From contig NZ_MUXN01000025.1 in NCBI RefSeq assembly GCF_001995215.1, forward strand, positions 248,001 to 312,000: 64,000 nucleotides of DNA. The letters run 5' to 3'. Position 1 is the first letter of the stretch. Each line of letters opens with the position of its first letter. A model generated the notes under the pieces. It saw nothing but the letters and a program-made list of their open reading frames with translations. It had not been told where the DNA came from and did not search any database. Below are positions 56,126-64,000 of this stretch, one piece after another. Position numbers and translations under genes: made by a program. Source of the DNA: Amycolatopsis azurea DSM 43854. GTDB taxonomy: Bacteria; Actinomycetota; Actinomycetes; Mycobacteriales; Pseudonocardiaceae.

Positions 56126-56163
56126 GCGGTGTCGCGTTTCCCTGGCGTAGCCCAAGGCCGTAT

Positions 56164-56218
56164 GCGCGTGAAGGCCCCCTTCCCTCGGCTGAGCCGAGGG
56201 AAGGGGGCCTTCACGCGC
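56164..56218. repeat. Family C palindrome, copy 3 (likely terminator)
   Basis: Perfect 27-bp arms (GCGCGTGAAGGCCCCCTTCC onwards) at 56164-56190 and 56192-56218 with a 1-nt centre. It ends 14 bp from the stop of the cupredoxin gene on the minus strand. Confidence 0.85.
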
Positions 56219-56231
56219 GTAGGGACCTCGC

Positions 56232-58115
56232 TCAGACGTCCCGGATGGGCGTCTTCACGGTCTTCTTCATGCCGGGGTTCTTCGTCTCCGGCTTCTTCTG
56301 CGGCTCCGGCTCGACCGCCGGGCCGCCGATGCCCGAGTCGATCGCCGCCGTGACGATCAGGTTCCGCTCATCGGACGAGATGACCTCGTTGTCGAGCAGT
56401 TCCTGGGTCACGGCCCGCACGTAGGTCACGAACTGGTCGTTCGACGAGTAGTCCGACTCGTCGTCGATCACGTCGTTGATCGTGCAGCCGTTGCCGGTGT
56501 CGCGGTTCTCGACCTGGCTGTCCGCCGAGCCGACGAACACGGTGTCCCGGACGTCGGAGTCCGGGCAGGCGTCCGGGCCGGGCGGCGCGGCGACGATGGT
56601 GAACGCGCCGCTCTGTTCCGCCGAGACGTTGCCCGCCTTGTCCGACGCGCGGTAGGTCAGCGTGTGCGTGCCGAGCGCGGTCACCTTGACCGGCGCGGTG
56701 TACACCGTCCAGGCACCACCGTCCAGTTTGTACTCGATCTTGTCCACGCCGGACCCGGTGTCCGTCGCGGTCAGGTTGATGGTCGCGTCCTCGATGTACG
56801 ACCAGCTTCCGTCCAGATCACCGCTCACCACCACGGAGACGACCGGCGCGGTGCTGTCGTCGCCCTCGACGATGGTGAAGGTCGCCGTGCCTTCCGCCGA
56901 GACGTTGCCCGCCTTGTCGGTCGCCTTGTAGTTCACCGTGTGCGCGCCGACGACGGTCAGCGCGAGCGGCGCCGAGTACGTCAGCCACGGGCCACCGTCC
57001 AATTTGTACTCGACCTTGCCGACACCCGAACCGGCGTCGGTGGCGGTCAGGGTCACGGTCGCCTTGCCGACGTAGTTCCCGGCGGTGTCCTTGGTGCCGG
57101 TCACCTCGGACGTCACGGTCGGCGCGGTGGTGTCACCGCTGACGATCGTGAAGTGCGCCATGCCTTCGGGCGAGACGTTGCCCGCCTTGTCGGAGGCACG
57201 GTAGGAGACCATGTGCATCCCCGGCGCGGTGACCGCGACCGGAGCGGTGTACGTGGTCCACGCGCCTTCGTCCACTTTGTACTCGACCTTGTCGACCCCG
57301 GAGCCGGCGTCGGTGGCGGTGAGCTTCACGGTGGCGGTGTCGAGGTAGTTACCCGAACCGTCCTTGGTGCCCGTCACTTCGGCGGTCACCGTCGGCGGCG
57401 TGGTGTCACCGGGCTGGCCGGTGACGACGCTGAACGACGACATCCCTTCCGGCGAAACGTTTCCGGCCTTGTCCGTCGCCTTGTAGTGCACCATGTGCGA
57501 GCCGACGGCGTTGACCGCCACGGGCGCCGTGTACGCGGTCCAGGCGCCGCCGTCGAGCTGGTACTCAACCTTGTCCACCCCGGATTGGCTGTCGGTGGCC
57601 GCCAGGTTCACCGTCGCGGAACCGACGTAGTTCCCGGCGGTGTCCTTGGTTCCCGTCACGTTCGCGGTCACGGTCGGCGGGGTGGTGTCGGAGCCGCCGC
57701 CGTCGGTGACGACGAACTCGCCGACCATTTTGGTGTGCCCCTGGATTGTGCAGTGGAACCGGTACTTGCCCGGGGTCAGCGTCACGGTCGCTTCGTGCTC
57801 GCCGTTCTGCTCGTCGTAGGGGTTGGCGACGATGTTGAGGGTTACGTCGTGGTTGTAGCCCGGGGTCTCGGTGTCGAACGTCAGCGTGTGCGACATCGTC
57901 GAGCCGAGGGCTTCGGTGTTCTTGAACAGGATCTTGGTCTCGCCCGCCACCGCGGTGGTCGGCGCGCTGAGGTAGTGGTCGGTGCTGTCGCCGGCGGTCC
58001 ATTCCAAGGTCTGGACAGGGGCGGCGGAGGCGGGTGCGGACGAGGCCGGTAGCACCAGGCCTGCCAGCGCGAGCGCCGCGGCCAGCAAGGCCACGACGAG
58101 GGTTCTTGGGGACAT
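56232..58115 (-). CDS. Exported cupredoxin with four Ig-like (OmpL47-type) repeats
   Basis: 627 residues. Signal peptide RTLVVALLAAALALAGLVLP. Residues ~34-137 form a plastocyanin-like domain with type 1 copper ligands in MSHTLTF (His) and FHCTIQGHTKMVGEF (Cys, His, Met). Four ~95-residue repeats follow, each with TVTAxVTGTKD, GVDKVEYxLDGGAWTxYTAP and YKATDKAGNVSxEG. The last ~90 residues (NRDTGNGCTINDVIDDESDY ... GIGGP) share a region with the giant GSDH protein, then a Lys/Pro tail. It is probably an extracytoplasmic electron carrier or copper-binding surface protein. Last gene of the operon, 70 bp after the GSDH gene. Confidence 0.85.
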   Translation of the reverse strand: MSPRTLVVALLAAALALAGLVLPASSAPASAAPVQTLEWTAGDSTDHYLSAPTTAVAGETKILFKNTEALGSTMSHTLTFDTETPGYNHDVTLNIVANPYDEQNGEHEATVTLTPGKYRFHCTIQGHTKMVGEFVVTDGGGSDTTPPTVTANVTGTKDTAGNYVGSATVNLAATDSQSGVDKVEYQLDGGAWTAYTAPVAVNAVGSHMVHYKATDKAGNVSPEGMSSFSVVTGQPGDTTPPTVTAEVTGTKDGSGNYLDTATVKLTATDAGSGVDKVEYKVDEGAWTTYTAPVAVTAPGMHMVSYRASDKAGNVSPEGMAHFTIVSGDTTAPTVTSEVTGTKDTAGNYVGKATVTLTATDAGSGVGKVEYKLDGGPWLTYSAPLALTVVGAHTVNYKATDKAGNVSAEGTATFTIVEGDDSTAPVVSVVVSGDLDGSWSYIEDATINLTATDTGSGVDKIEYKLDGGAWTVYTAPVKVTALGTHTLTYRASDKAGNVSAEQSGAFTIVAAPPGPDACPDSDVRDTVFVGSADSQVENRDTGNGCTINDVIDDESDYSSNDQFVTYVRAVTQELLDNEVISSDERNLIVTAAIDSGIGGPAVEPEPQKKPETKNPGMKKTVKTPIRDV

Positions 58116-58185
58116 CGCAGGGAAACCTTCCGTACAGGGAGACCGGCCGGGCGCGCGGAATCCACGCGCCCGGCCGGCTTTCGCG

Positions 58186-61100
58186 CTACAGCTGCCGCAC
58201 CCGGATGTTGCGGAACTCCATCAGGTCGTTGTCACCGTGGTTCTGCAGACCGATGAACCCGCTGACGAACTGCCGGAAGTCGGTCGACGGGTCGCCCGCG
58301 CGCGAGGACTGGATGCCCGGCGCGTTCTCGAACTCGTTGATCACGACGCCGTTGCGGCTGATCGTGTACTTCTGCCCGACGACCTTGACCTCGTACTCGT
58401 TCCAGGTCCCCTTCGGCTTCACGCCCGCCTGGTCCAGCGGCCGCGGGTCGAAGTTGTAGATCGACCCGGTCTTCTGCGGTTCACCGGTGGCCCCGTCGTA
58501 CAGCTGGACCTCGTGCCCGCAGTAGATCGCGACCCAGGCCTGCGACGTCTTCGCCGACCCGACAGTGCCGCAGCTGCCCGGCGGACGCTGCTCCAGCGGA
58601 GTGCGCGGATCCGGGAAGCGGACGAACACACCGCTGTTGGCGCTGCCCGTCGGCGCGATGTCCTTGAACTGCAGCTTCACCGAGAAGTTGCCGAACTGCC
58701 GCGCCGAGTACCACAGCATGCCGAGCCCGCCCGACGGTCGCAGTGACCCGTCCGGCTGGATGGCGAACTGCCCGGACGGCGCCTGCGACCAGTTGCGGAA
58801 CGACTCCGCCGTGCCGTCGTAGATCGCGTCGTAGCCGGTGACGCCCTTGGTGCCGATGGGCGACGCGGCGGCCGCGGCGTTGATCTTGTCCGACTCGGAC
58901 GCGTTCAGCACGCCGAGGTCGCCCAGCCGGTCCACGGCCTGGGTGACGTGGTTGACGAAACCGGCGTGGGAGGTCCACGTGCTCTCGTCGTCGATCATGT
59001 CGTCGACCGTGCAGCCGCCACCCGCGTTCCGGTTGGTCACCCCGGTGTCCGTGTCGCCGATGGTCACCGTGGCACCGGAATCCGCCACGAGACACCCGAC
59101 ACTGATCGAGTTCCGCGTGGTCACCGTCTCGCCGTCCGCGTAGGTCACGGTCAGCTTGGCGGTGTACAGCCCGGTGCGCGGGTAGGTGTGCTTCGGATCG
59201 GCCTGGGTCGAGATCGTGCCGTCGCCGAACTCCCACTTGTAGGAGACGCCGCCGGACTTCGACCCGGTGAAGGCCGCGGTGAGCGGCTTGTTCTGCACCA
59301 TCGTCGACACCGCCGCCGCGGCCGGGGTGGCCTCGCCGCCGGTGTAGCTGATCTTCAGCAGCTTCTGGTTGTTGTTCACGGTGAAGAAGCCGCCGCCGTA
59401 GTCGAGCACGTACAGCGCGCCGTCCGGCCCGAACTTGGCGTCCATCCACTGGTTCAGCTTGGTGTCGCCACCACCGGTCGGGATGATCTGCCGCACGGTC
59501 TCGGCGAACACCGGCGGATCCTGCTTCGCGACGCCCGCCGGGTCGACGGTGACCGCGATCCGGTTCTGCCCGTTGCTCTGGTCACCGATGAACCACTTGT
59601 CGTTCCAGTACGAAGGCCACGCCACCCCGCTGTTGGCGTTGACCAGTTCGCGGTGGTACGTCGGCCCGGTCATGACCGCCTGGCCGCCACCCTTGAGGTA
59701 GGGCTGCGTGTAGGTGGCCTCGGCCGCGTTGTACGACGGGACGGAGCTGTTGGGACGGTTGGGGAACACCGGCCCGCCGCCGTCCGGCGAGTACCAGATC
59801 ATGTTCTTCTTGATCGGCGGCAGGTTCACCAGGCCGGTGTTGCGCGGCGAGGTGTTGACCGGGTTGTCGCAGTCGTACCAGCCGGTGAGCACAGCGGCGT
59901 CGGTGCTGCTGCGGTCGCGGTACGGCTGCTTGTTGCCCATGCAGTACGGCCAGCCCTGGTTGCCCGCCTCGGTGATGATCGTGGCGGTCTCGTACTTGGC
60001 CGGGCCGAGCTCCGGGCTCGGCGAGGACGCGTCCGGGCCGACCCACGCGGCGGTCAGCCAGTTGGTCTTCTTGTCGACTTGCAGACGCGAGATGTTCCGC
60101 ACGCCCATCACGTAGATCTCGGGCCTGGTCTTGTCACCGGGGTCGTTGGCCTCGGGGAACAGGTTGCCCGCCGGGTTGGTGTAGGTACCGTCGGCCTCGG
60201 GGTGGATCCGCAGGATCTTGCCGTTGAGGTCGTTGGTGTTACCGGCGGTGCGGCGCGCGTCCTGGAACGAGACGCCCTTGTAGTCCTGGGTCCAGTTGTT
60301 GCCGGAGTACCCGTTGGAGCCCTGCGACGAGTTGCTGTCGCCGGAACCGATGTAGAGGTTCCCGTCCTTGTCGAAGTCCATCCCGCCGCCGGCGTGGCAG
60401 CAGCTGTGGACCTGGACGTCCCACGACAGCAGGTCCTTGCGGGTCGCCTGGTCCAGCGTCTGCTTGGTCAGGTCGTAGGTGAACCGCGAGACCGTGCGCT
60501 TGCCGGTCTGCTTGTCGCGGTCGACCGACGCGTGCGGCATCCAGTAGGCGTACATGTAGCCGTTCTCGCTGAACTTCGGGTCCAGCACGAGCCCGAGGAG
60601 GCCTTCCTCGTTCTTGACCAGTTCGTCGCCGCTGCCGCGGTTGCCCATCACCTTCAGCGTGGTGAGCAGCTTCGGCTTCTTGGTGACCGGGTCCCACTGG
60701 TGGATCGTGCCGCAGCCGGCGCCGATCTCGGGGTTGCTCCAGTCGTTCGGCGAGGGCACCACGTTGCCGGCGCAGGCCGCGCGGCCGATGTAGAAGACCC
60801 GGCCGTTCGGCGCGATGGTGAGCCCGTGCGGCTCGCCCATCTGGTCCAGCTGGCCCGCCTGGTTGATCCCGGACAGGCGTTCGACCTTGTAGTTGGCCGC
60901 GATGCCCGCCTTGCAGTCACCGCGCACCATGCCGGTGGTCCACTTCAGCGCACCGAGGATGTGGCCACGGAACTGGGCTTCGCCGTAGCTCGCCTCGGTC
61001 CGGCCCATCCCGGAGTAGAAGGAACGGCCGCCGTCGTAGTCGCGGCACCACGAGATCGGGTGGAACGCGCCGTTCGCGCCGACTCCCGGCTTGTAGGTCG

Positions 61101-62151
61101 ATTCCTCGACCTGCGCGACGGTGTGGACCGTGCCGACCGGGTTGACCTCCCAGTTGAGCCACCGGTCGGTGCGGACCCACTTCTGCGGCAGCCCCGCGGT
61201 GGTGGGGTTCGCCTTGTCGAGGACGTCGACCGTGGCCTCGGCCGGAGCGTTCTCCGGCGGCGGCGGGGTGTTCGACTGGTCCTTGAACAGCTTGAAGTCG
61301 GCCAGCTGGGTGGCGGACTCACCGGCGTTGGCGGTGATGTTCAGCCGGTAGTTCGCGTAGGCCGTGGTGTTGGTGAAGGTGAAGGTCCGGCTCTGGAACC
61401 GGTCCGCGAACACCTCGTTGGTGCGGGTGTCCAGATCGGTCCACGTGGTCCCGTCGTTGGAACCCTGCAGGGTCCAGCTCTTGGGGTCACGCCCGGCGAA
61501 GTCGTTCGCCGAGACGAGCGCGTAGCTGCTGACCGCGACCGGCGCGGCCAGCTTGTAGGCGATCCAGGCGGTGTTCGTGAAGGCCAGCCACTTGGTGTTC
61601 TCGTTGTTGTCGGCCAGCTTGTCCTTGCCCTCGTTGGGCGCGTTCTCCGCGCTCGCGGTGATCGAGGCGACCGCTTCCGGGGTGGGACGCGCCCCCACCG
61701 GACGTGCGCCGATCAGGCCGGAGAACCACTGCGAACCGTCCTGGGCGCGTGCGGCGTCCGACAGTCCGAGGAAACCGCCGCCCGCCTTCATGTAGTTCTG
61801 CAGCGAGGTTTCCTGGTCGCGGTTGAGCGTGATGCCCTGCGCGGAAAGGAAGACGACGCCGCGGTACTTCGCGAGGTTGGCGCCGGTGAACACCGCGGGG
61901 TCCGAAGAGGACGACACGGTGATCCCGTTCGCCTGACCCAGGCTTGCGATCGCGTCCGTGGCGCGCAAGACGGGGTCCTTCTGGTCCGCGGCGGTGCCGT
62001 GGAAGACCAGGACGTTGACCGGGACGTTCGTCGCGGCTTCGGCGGTCACCGGTGCGATGGCCAGGGGAAGCCCGGAGGTGACGACGGCGCCGACCGCCAG
62101 CGCGGCCAGTGACCGTCTGCGGAGCCTGCGTTGTGAAAAGACTCGTCTCAA
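58186..62151 (-). CDS. Giant exported ThuA-F5/8-GSDH-PKD-DUF1080 protein (PQQ-type sugar dehydrogenase-like)
   Basis: 1321 residues from TTG 62151 with AAAGGAG 8 bp upstream. Signal peptide RRRSLAALAVGAVVTSGLPL. ThuA-like domain ~40-150 and ~305-400 (VNVLVFHGTAADQKDPVLRA ... HPISWCRDYDGGRSFYSGMG ... FRGHILGALKWTTG), apparently split by an F5/8 type C-like insert (~150-295). GSDH beta-propeller ~405-920: GLTIAPNGRVFYIGRAACAG, VQVHSCCHAGGGMDFDKDGN, DGALYVLDYGGGFF. PKD domain (KWEFGDGTISTQADPKHTY), then the region shared with the cupredoxin, then DUF1080 (~1110-1321, GLGMLWYSARQFGNFSVKLQF ... SGFIGLQNHGDNDLMEFRNI). It probably binds and oxidises sugars outside the cell. Confidence 0.88.
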   Translation of the reverse strand: MRRVFSQRRLRRRSLAALAVGAVVTSGLPLAIAPVTAEAATNVPVNVLVFHGTAADQKDPVLRATDAIASLGQANGITVSSSSDPAVFTGANLAKYRGVVFLSAQGITLNRDQETSLQNYMKAGGGFLGLSDAARAQDGSQWFSGLIGARPVGARPTPEAVASITASAENAPNEGKDKLADNNENTKWLAFTNTAWIAYKLAAPVAVSSYALVSANDFAGRDPKSWTLQGSNDGTTWTDLDTRTNEVFADRFQSRTFTFTNTTAYANYRLNITANAGESATQLADFKLFKDQSNTPPPPENAPAEATVDVLDKANPTTAGLPQKWVRTDRWLNWEVNPVGTVHTVAQVEESTYKPGVGANGAFHPISWCRDYDGGRSFYSGMGRTEASYGEAQFRGHILGALKWTTGMVRGDCKAGIAANYKVERLSGINQAGQLDQMGEPHGLTIAPNGRVFYIGRAACAGNVVPSPNDWSNPEIGAGCGTIHQWDPVTKKPKLLTTLKVMGNRGSGDELVKNEEGLLGLVLDPKFSENGYMYAYWMPHASVDRDKQTGKRTVSRFTYDLTKQTLDQATRKDLLSWDVQVHSCCHAGGGMDFDKDGNLYIGSGDSNSSQGSNGYSGNNWTQDYKGVSFQDARRTAGNTNDLNGKILRIHPEADGTYTNPAGNLFPEANDPGDKTRPEIYVMGVRNISRLQVDKKTNWLTAAWVGPDASSPSPELGPAKYETATIITEAGNQGWPYCMGNKQPYRDRSSTDAAVLTGWYDCDNPVNTSPRNTGLVNLPPIKKNMIWYSPDGGGPVFPNRPNSSVPSYNAAEATYTQPYLKGGGQAVMTGPTYHRELVNANSGVAWPSYWNDKWFIGDQSNGQNRIAVTVDPAGVAKQDPPVFAETVRQIIPTGGGDTKLNQWMDAKFGPDGALYVLDYGGGFFTVNNNQKLLKISYTGGEATPAAAAVSTMVQNKPLTAAFTGSKSGGVSYKWEFGDGTISTQADPKHTYPRTGLYTAKLTVTYADGETVTTRNSISVGCLVADSGATVTIGDTDTGVTNRNAGGGCTVDDMIDDESTWTSHAGFVNHVTQAVDRLGDLGVLNASESDKINAAAAASPIGTKGVTGYDAIYDGTAESFRNWSQAPSGQFAIQPDGSLRPSGGLGMLWYSARQFGNFSVKLQFKDIAPTGSANSGVFVRFPDPRTPLEQRPPGSCGTVGSAKTSQAWVAIYCGHEVQLYDGATGEPQKTGSIYNFDPRPLDQAGVKPKGTWNEYEVKVVGQKYTISRNGVVINEFENAPGIQSSRAGDPSTDFRQFVSGFIGLQNHGDNDLMEFRNIRVRQL

Positions 62152-62170
62152 GTTCTCGCTCCTTTAGAGG

Positions 62171-63193
62171 CTAGTGGTGTGAGTGGGCCGAGGCGCCGGT
62201 GGCGTTCGGGGTGGACGAGGTGGTGCCGTGCTGATGTCCCTTGAAGCGGTCGATCGCCTCCTGGGCGCCCGCGGGCATCCCGCCGTCGGCGTTGCGGACC
62301 AGGAACACCCCGGACATGCCGTCGTCCGAGTGCTGCTGGACGTGGCAGTGGTACATCCACGCGCCCGGCCCGACGCCGTCACCGGCGATCACCTGGAACC
62401 CGAAGGAGTTGCCGGGGTCCAGGGTCTTGTTGTCGAGGATCGGGGCGTTGTCGGTCGCGCTGGTGAGCATGCCGGTGCGGGTGTCCGCCCAGCGGTGCGC
62501 GTGCAGGTGGAAGGTGTGCATCAGGTTGCCGTGCCCGATGCAGATGAACTCGACGCGTTCGCCGAGGTTCGCCTCGAAGATCGGGGTGTTCGGGGCGACC
62601 TGGTGGTTGATCCACATTTCGGTGAACACCACGGTGAACTGCTTGCTGGGCAGCAGATCCCCGCGCTTGCGCACGATCAAGCCGCCGTAGAGGCCCTTCA
62701 TCAGGCCGACGGTGCCGTGGTCGCCGCCGAACGCGTGGTCGTGGTAGTGCCAGTACCCCGCGCTGCCGGGCATCCAGAAACCGTTGGCCGCCTGGTAAGC
62801 CGTCCGCGTCTTCCAGGTGTAGGTCTTGGTCTCGTACGGCTTGTTGAAGGAATCGTTGAACGGCGAACCGTCGGACTTCGTGTCGTAGTTGACGCCGTGC
62901 GGGTGGATCGAAAGGCGCTGGTCGGTGTTGTTGACCAGTTCGATGACCAGCGTGTCGCCCTCGTAGCACTCCAGGAGCGGTCCGGGGATCGTCGGCTTGC
63001 CGGGCTCGAGCCCGTAACCGACCCGGGTCGTGCCGGGAACGTAGTCGGCGTAGACGGTGATGTTGCGGGTCATCCCCGCCGCGGCGGCCGGTGCCGAACC
63101 GGCGCTGGCCGACACCACGACCGGGGCAATGACCCCGGCCGCGGTGCCCGCGAGCATCGATCTGCGGGACAGCCCGCGTTTGTTCTTGTCCAT
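62171..63193 (-). CDS. Two-domain multicopper oxidase (small laccase type)
   Basis: 340 residues. Tat signal SRRSMLAGTAAGVIAP. All four copper motifs are present: HPHGV, HYHDH, HTFHLHAHR and the C-terminal HCHVQQHSDDGM, with the type 1 Cys-His. The two-cupredoxin size (~340 residues, lacking the third domain) fits bacterial small laccases (SLAC), which work as trimers and oxidise phenols with reduction of oxygen to water. A His-rich C-terminus (GHQHGTT ... HSHH). It lies between the sugar isomerase-like gene (14-bp gap) and the GSDH gene (19-bp gap), so it may accept electrons in this operon. Confidence 0.93.
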   Translation of the reverse strand: MDKNKRGLSRRSMLAGTAAGVIAPVVVSASAGSAPAAAAGMTRNITVYADYVPGTTRVGYGLEPGKPTIPGPLLECYEGDTLVIELVNNTDQRLSIHPHGVNYDTKSDGSPFNDSFNKPYETKTYTWKTRTAYQAANGFWMPGSAGYWHYHDHAFGGDHGTVGLMKGLYGGLIVRKRGDLLPSKQFTVVFTEMWINHQVAPNTPIFEANLGERVEFICIGHGNLMHTFHLHAHRWADTRTGMLTSATDNAPILDNKTLDPGNSFGFQVIAGDGVGPGAWMYHCHVQQHSDDGMSGVFLVRNADGGMPAGAQEAIDRFKGHQHGTTSSTPNATGASAHSHH

Positions 63194-63207
63194 TGTGGAT
63201 TCCCGAG

Positions 63208-64000
63208 CTAGAAGCGGACGTTACGGAGATAGGTGAATCCGGTCTGGGCGGTGCTCAGGGGATCCGTGGGGTTGTCGTGCTCGACGATGTACTCGTGCAG
63301 GTTCGGCCTGGTGCAGCCGAAGATGCGGGGGAAGTCGATGACGCCCTTGCCGGGGTCGACCATCTTGCCGTCCGCGGTCCGGTCCTTGACGTGGTACTGC
63401 ACCACGCGCGGGAAGTGCTGGCGGTACAGGGAAACCGGGTCGACCCCGCCTTCCACCGCCCAGAACAGGTCGATCTCCAGGTGCACGTAACGCGGGTTGG
63501 TGCCCCTGGTGAGCACGTCGTACGGACGCACGCCGTCGATGGCCGCGAACTCGTGGGCGTGGTTGTGGTAACCGAGCGGGATCCCCGCCTGGCGGAACTT
63601 CCGCGCCGCCGTGTCGAGGCGTCCGGCGAACTGCTTCCAGCCGTCGATGGTGTCGAAGGCCGCGAACGGCACGTTGGCCCGGATGTTCCCGAGGACCTTC
63701 GCGTCGGCGATGGTCTTGTCGAGGTCACCGTCGATGCCGACGTGCGTGGACGTCGCCCTGATGTGGTTCTTGTCCAGCAGACCGCGGAACTCCTGCGCCG
63801 TACGGCCGTAGGTGCCCGCGAGTTCGACCTTCCGGTAGCCGATGTCCGCCAGCGCGGACAGGGTTCCCGGCAGATCGGCCTGCAACGCGGTGCGCAGGGA
63901 GTAGAGCTGGATGCTGATCTTGTCCACCGGGACCCGGCCGCGGCCGTGGCCGTGTCCCTGGGTCTCCGCCTGGGGAGCCGCGTTCGCGAGCCCCGGAACG
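63208..64000 (-). CDS. Sugar phosphate isomerase/epimerase family protein, probably exported, 5' end outside window
   Basis: At least 264 residues; the frame is open to the window edge. The TIM-barrel core has KISIQLYSLRTALQADLPGTL, GYRKVELAGTYGRTAQEFRGLL, GYHNHAHEF (metal ligand region), YVHLEIDLFWAVEGG and VVQYHVKDRTADGKMVDPGKG; conserved Glu, Asp and His suggest metal binding as in xylose-isomerase-like AP endonuclease 2 family proteins. Upstream residues VPGLANAAPQAETQGHGHGRG look like the end of an export signal and a linker, so the protein is probably extracytoplasmic. First visible gene of the operon. Such proteins accompany ThuA/DUF1080/GSDH genes in oxidised-sugar catabolism. Confidence 0.85.
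   Translation of the reverse strand, partial: VPGLANAAPQAETQGHGHGRGRVPVDKISIQLYSLRTALQADLPGTLSALADIGYRKVELAGTYGRTAQEFRGLLDKNHIRATSTHVGIDGDLDKTIADAKVLGNIRANVPFAAFDTIDGWKQFAGRLDTAARKFRQAGIPLGYHNHAHEFAAIDGVRPYDVLTRGTNPRYVHLEIDLFWAVEGGVDPVSLYRQHFPRVVQYHVKDRTADGKMVDPGKGVIDFPRIFGCTRPNLHEYIVEHDNPTDPLSTAQTGFTYLRNVRF

Overview
The window is a 64 kb piece of a high-GC actinobacterial chromosome. GC-rich wobble positions, Tat and lipobox signals, many stand-alone regulators, a type I PKS and several families of long perfect intergenic palindromes suggest a Pseudonocardiales organism, most probably Amycolatopsis. The genus is an inference; no rRNA or other marker gene is present. I saw no tRNA, rRNA, CRISPR array, complete insertion sequence or integrase.

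Layout. 0-12 kb: end of a TPR regulator, a DrrAB-type ABC exporter, a cytochrome P450 behind a SARP-like repeat operator, a glycine-rich protein, a one-module type I PKS with its own acyl-CoA ligase loading domain, and a DMT exporter with a divergent MarR regulator. 13-19.7 kb: GntR/membrane pair, DUF4232 lipoprotein, secreted phospholipase C, APH-like kinase, small membrane protein. 19.8-30 kb is the most unusual block. A Crp/Fnr regulator, a 65-residue FxsA-like peptide and an HExxH peptide-hydroxylase-like enzyme converge on a vWA-NB-ARC-TPR protein, a MoxR ATPase and a cyclase-VMAP-like protein. It looks like a variant FxSxx-COOH system without its radical SAM enzyme, joined to a vWA/MoxR/VMAP conflict-type module. 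30-44 kb: secreted trypsin, PucR regulator and lipase-like hydrolase, Eis-type acetyltransferase, a DszC-like flavin enzyme behind an attenuator-like leader, Spo0M, an erythromycin-esterase homologue, a secreted intradiol dioxygenase with a chitin-binding tail, AraC, a GT87 enzyme and a GntR/ABC operon. 44-48 kb: an SDR, a GNAT-ThiF/E1 fusion and a KASIII enzyme. 48-55 kb: flavin monooxygenase/TetR, small membrane proteins, TraB-like protein, GlxA-type regulator and BCCT transporter. 55-56 kb: an ECF41-like sigma factor and its carboxymuconolactone-decarboxylase partner, preceded by a nested palindrome and a seven-copy 21-bp repeat array.

56-64 kb (minus strand) is a tight operon of exported proteins. 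A sugar-phosphate isomerase-like protein (cut by the window edge), a two-domain laccase, a giant ThuA/GSDH/PKD/DUF1080 protein and a cupredoxin with four Ig-like repeats are transcribed in that order. The last two share a C-terminal region I do not recognise. Together they suggest extracytoplasmic sugar oxidation linked to copper proteins.

Dispersed repeats. Three palindrome families (A: GTGAGTGG(T/A)AAGTGTCGTT type; B: GCGAAAGCCACTTTCGC type; C: GTGAAGGCC(C/T)CCTT type) sit mostly next to gene 3' ends. A 388-bp element after the P450 carries family A arms as terminal inverted repeats around three internal hairpins.
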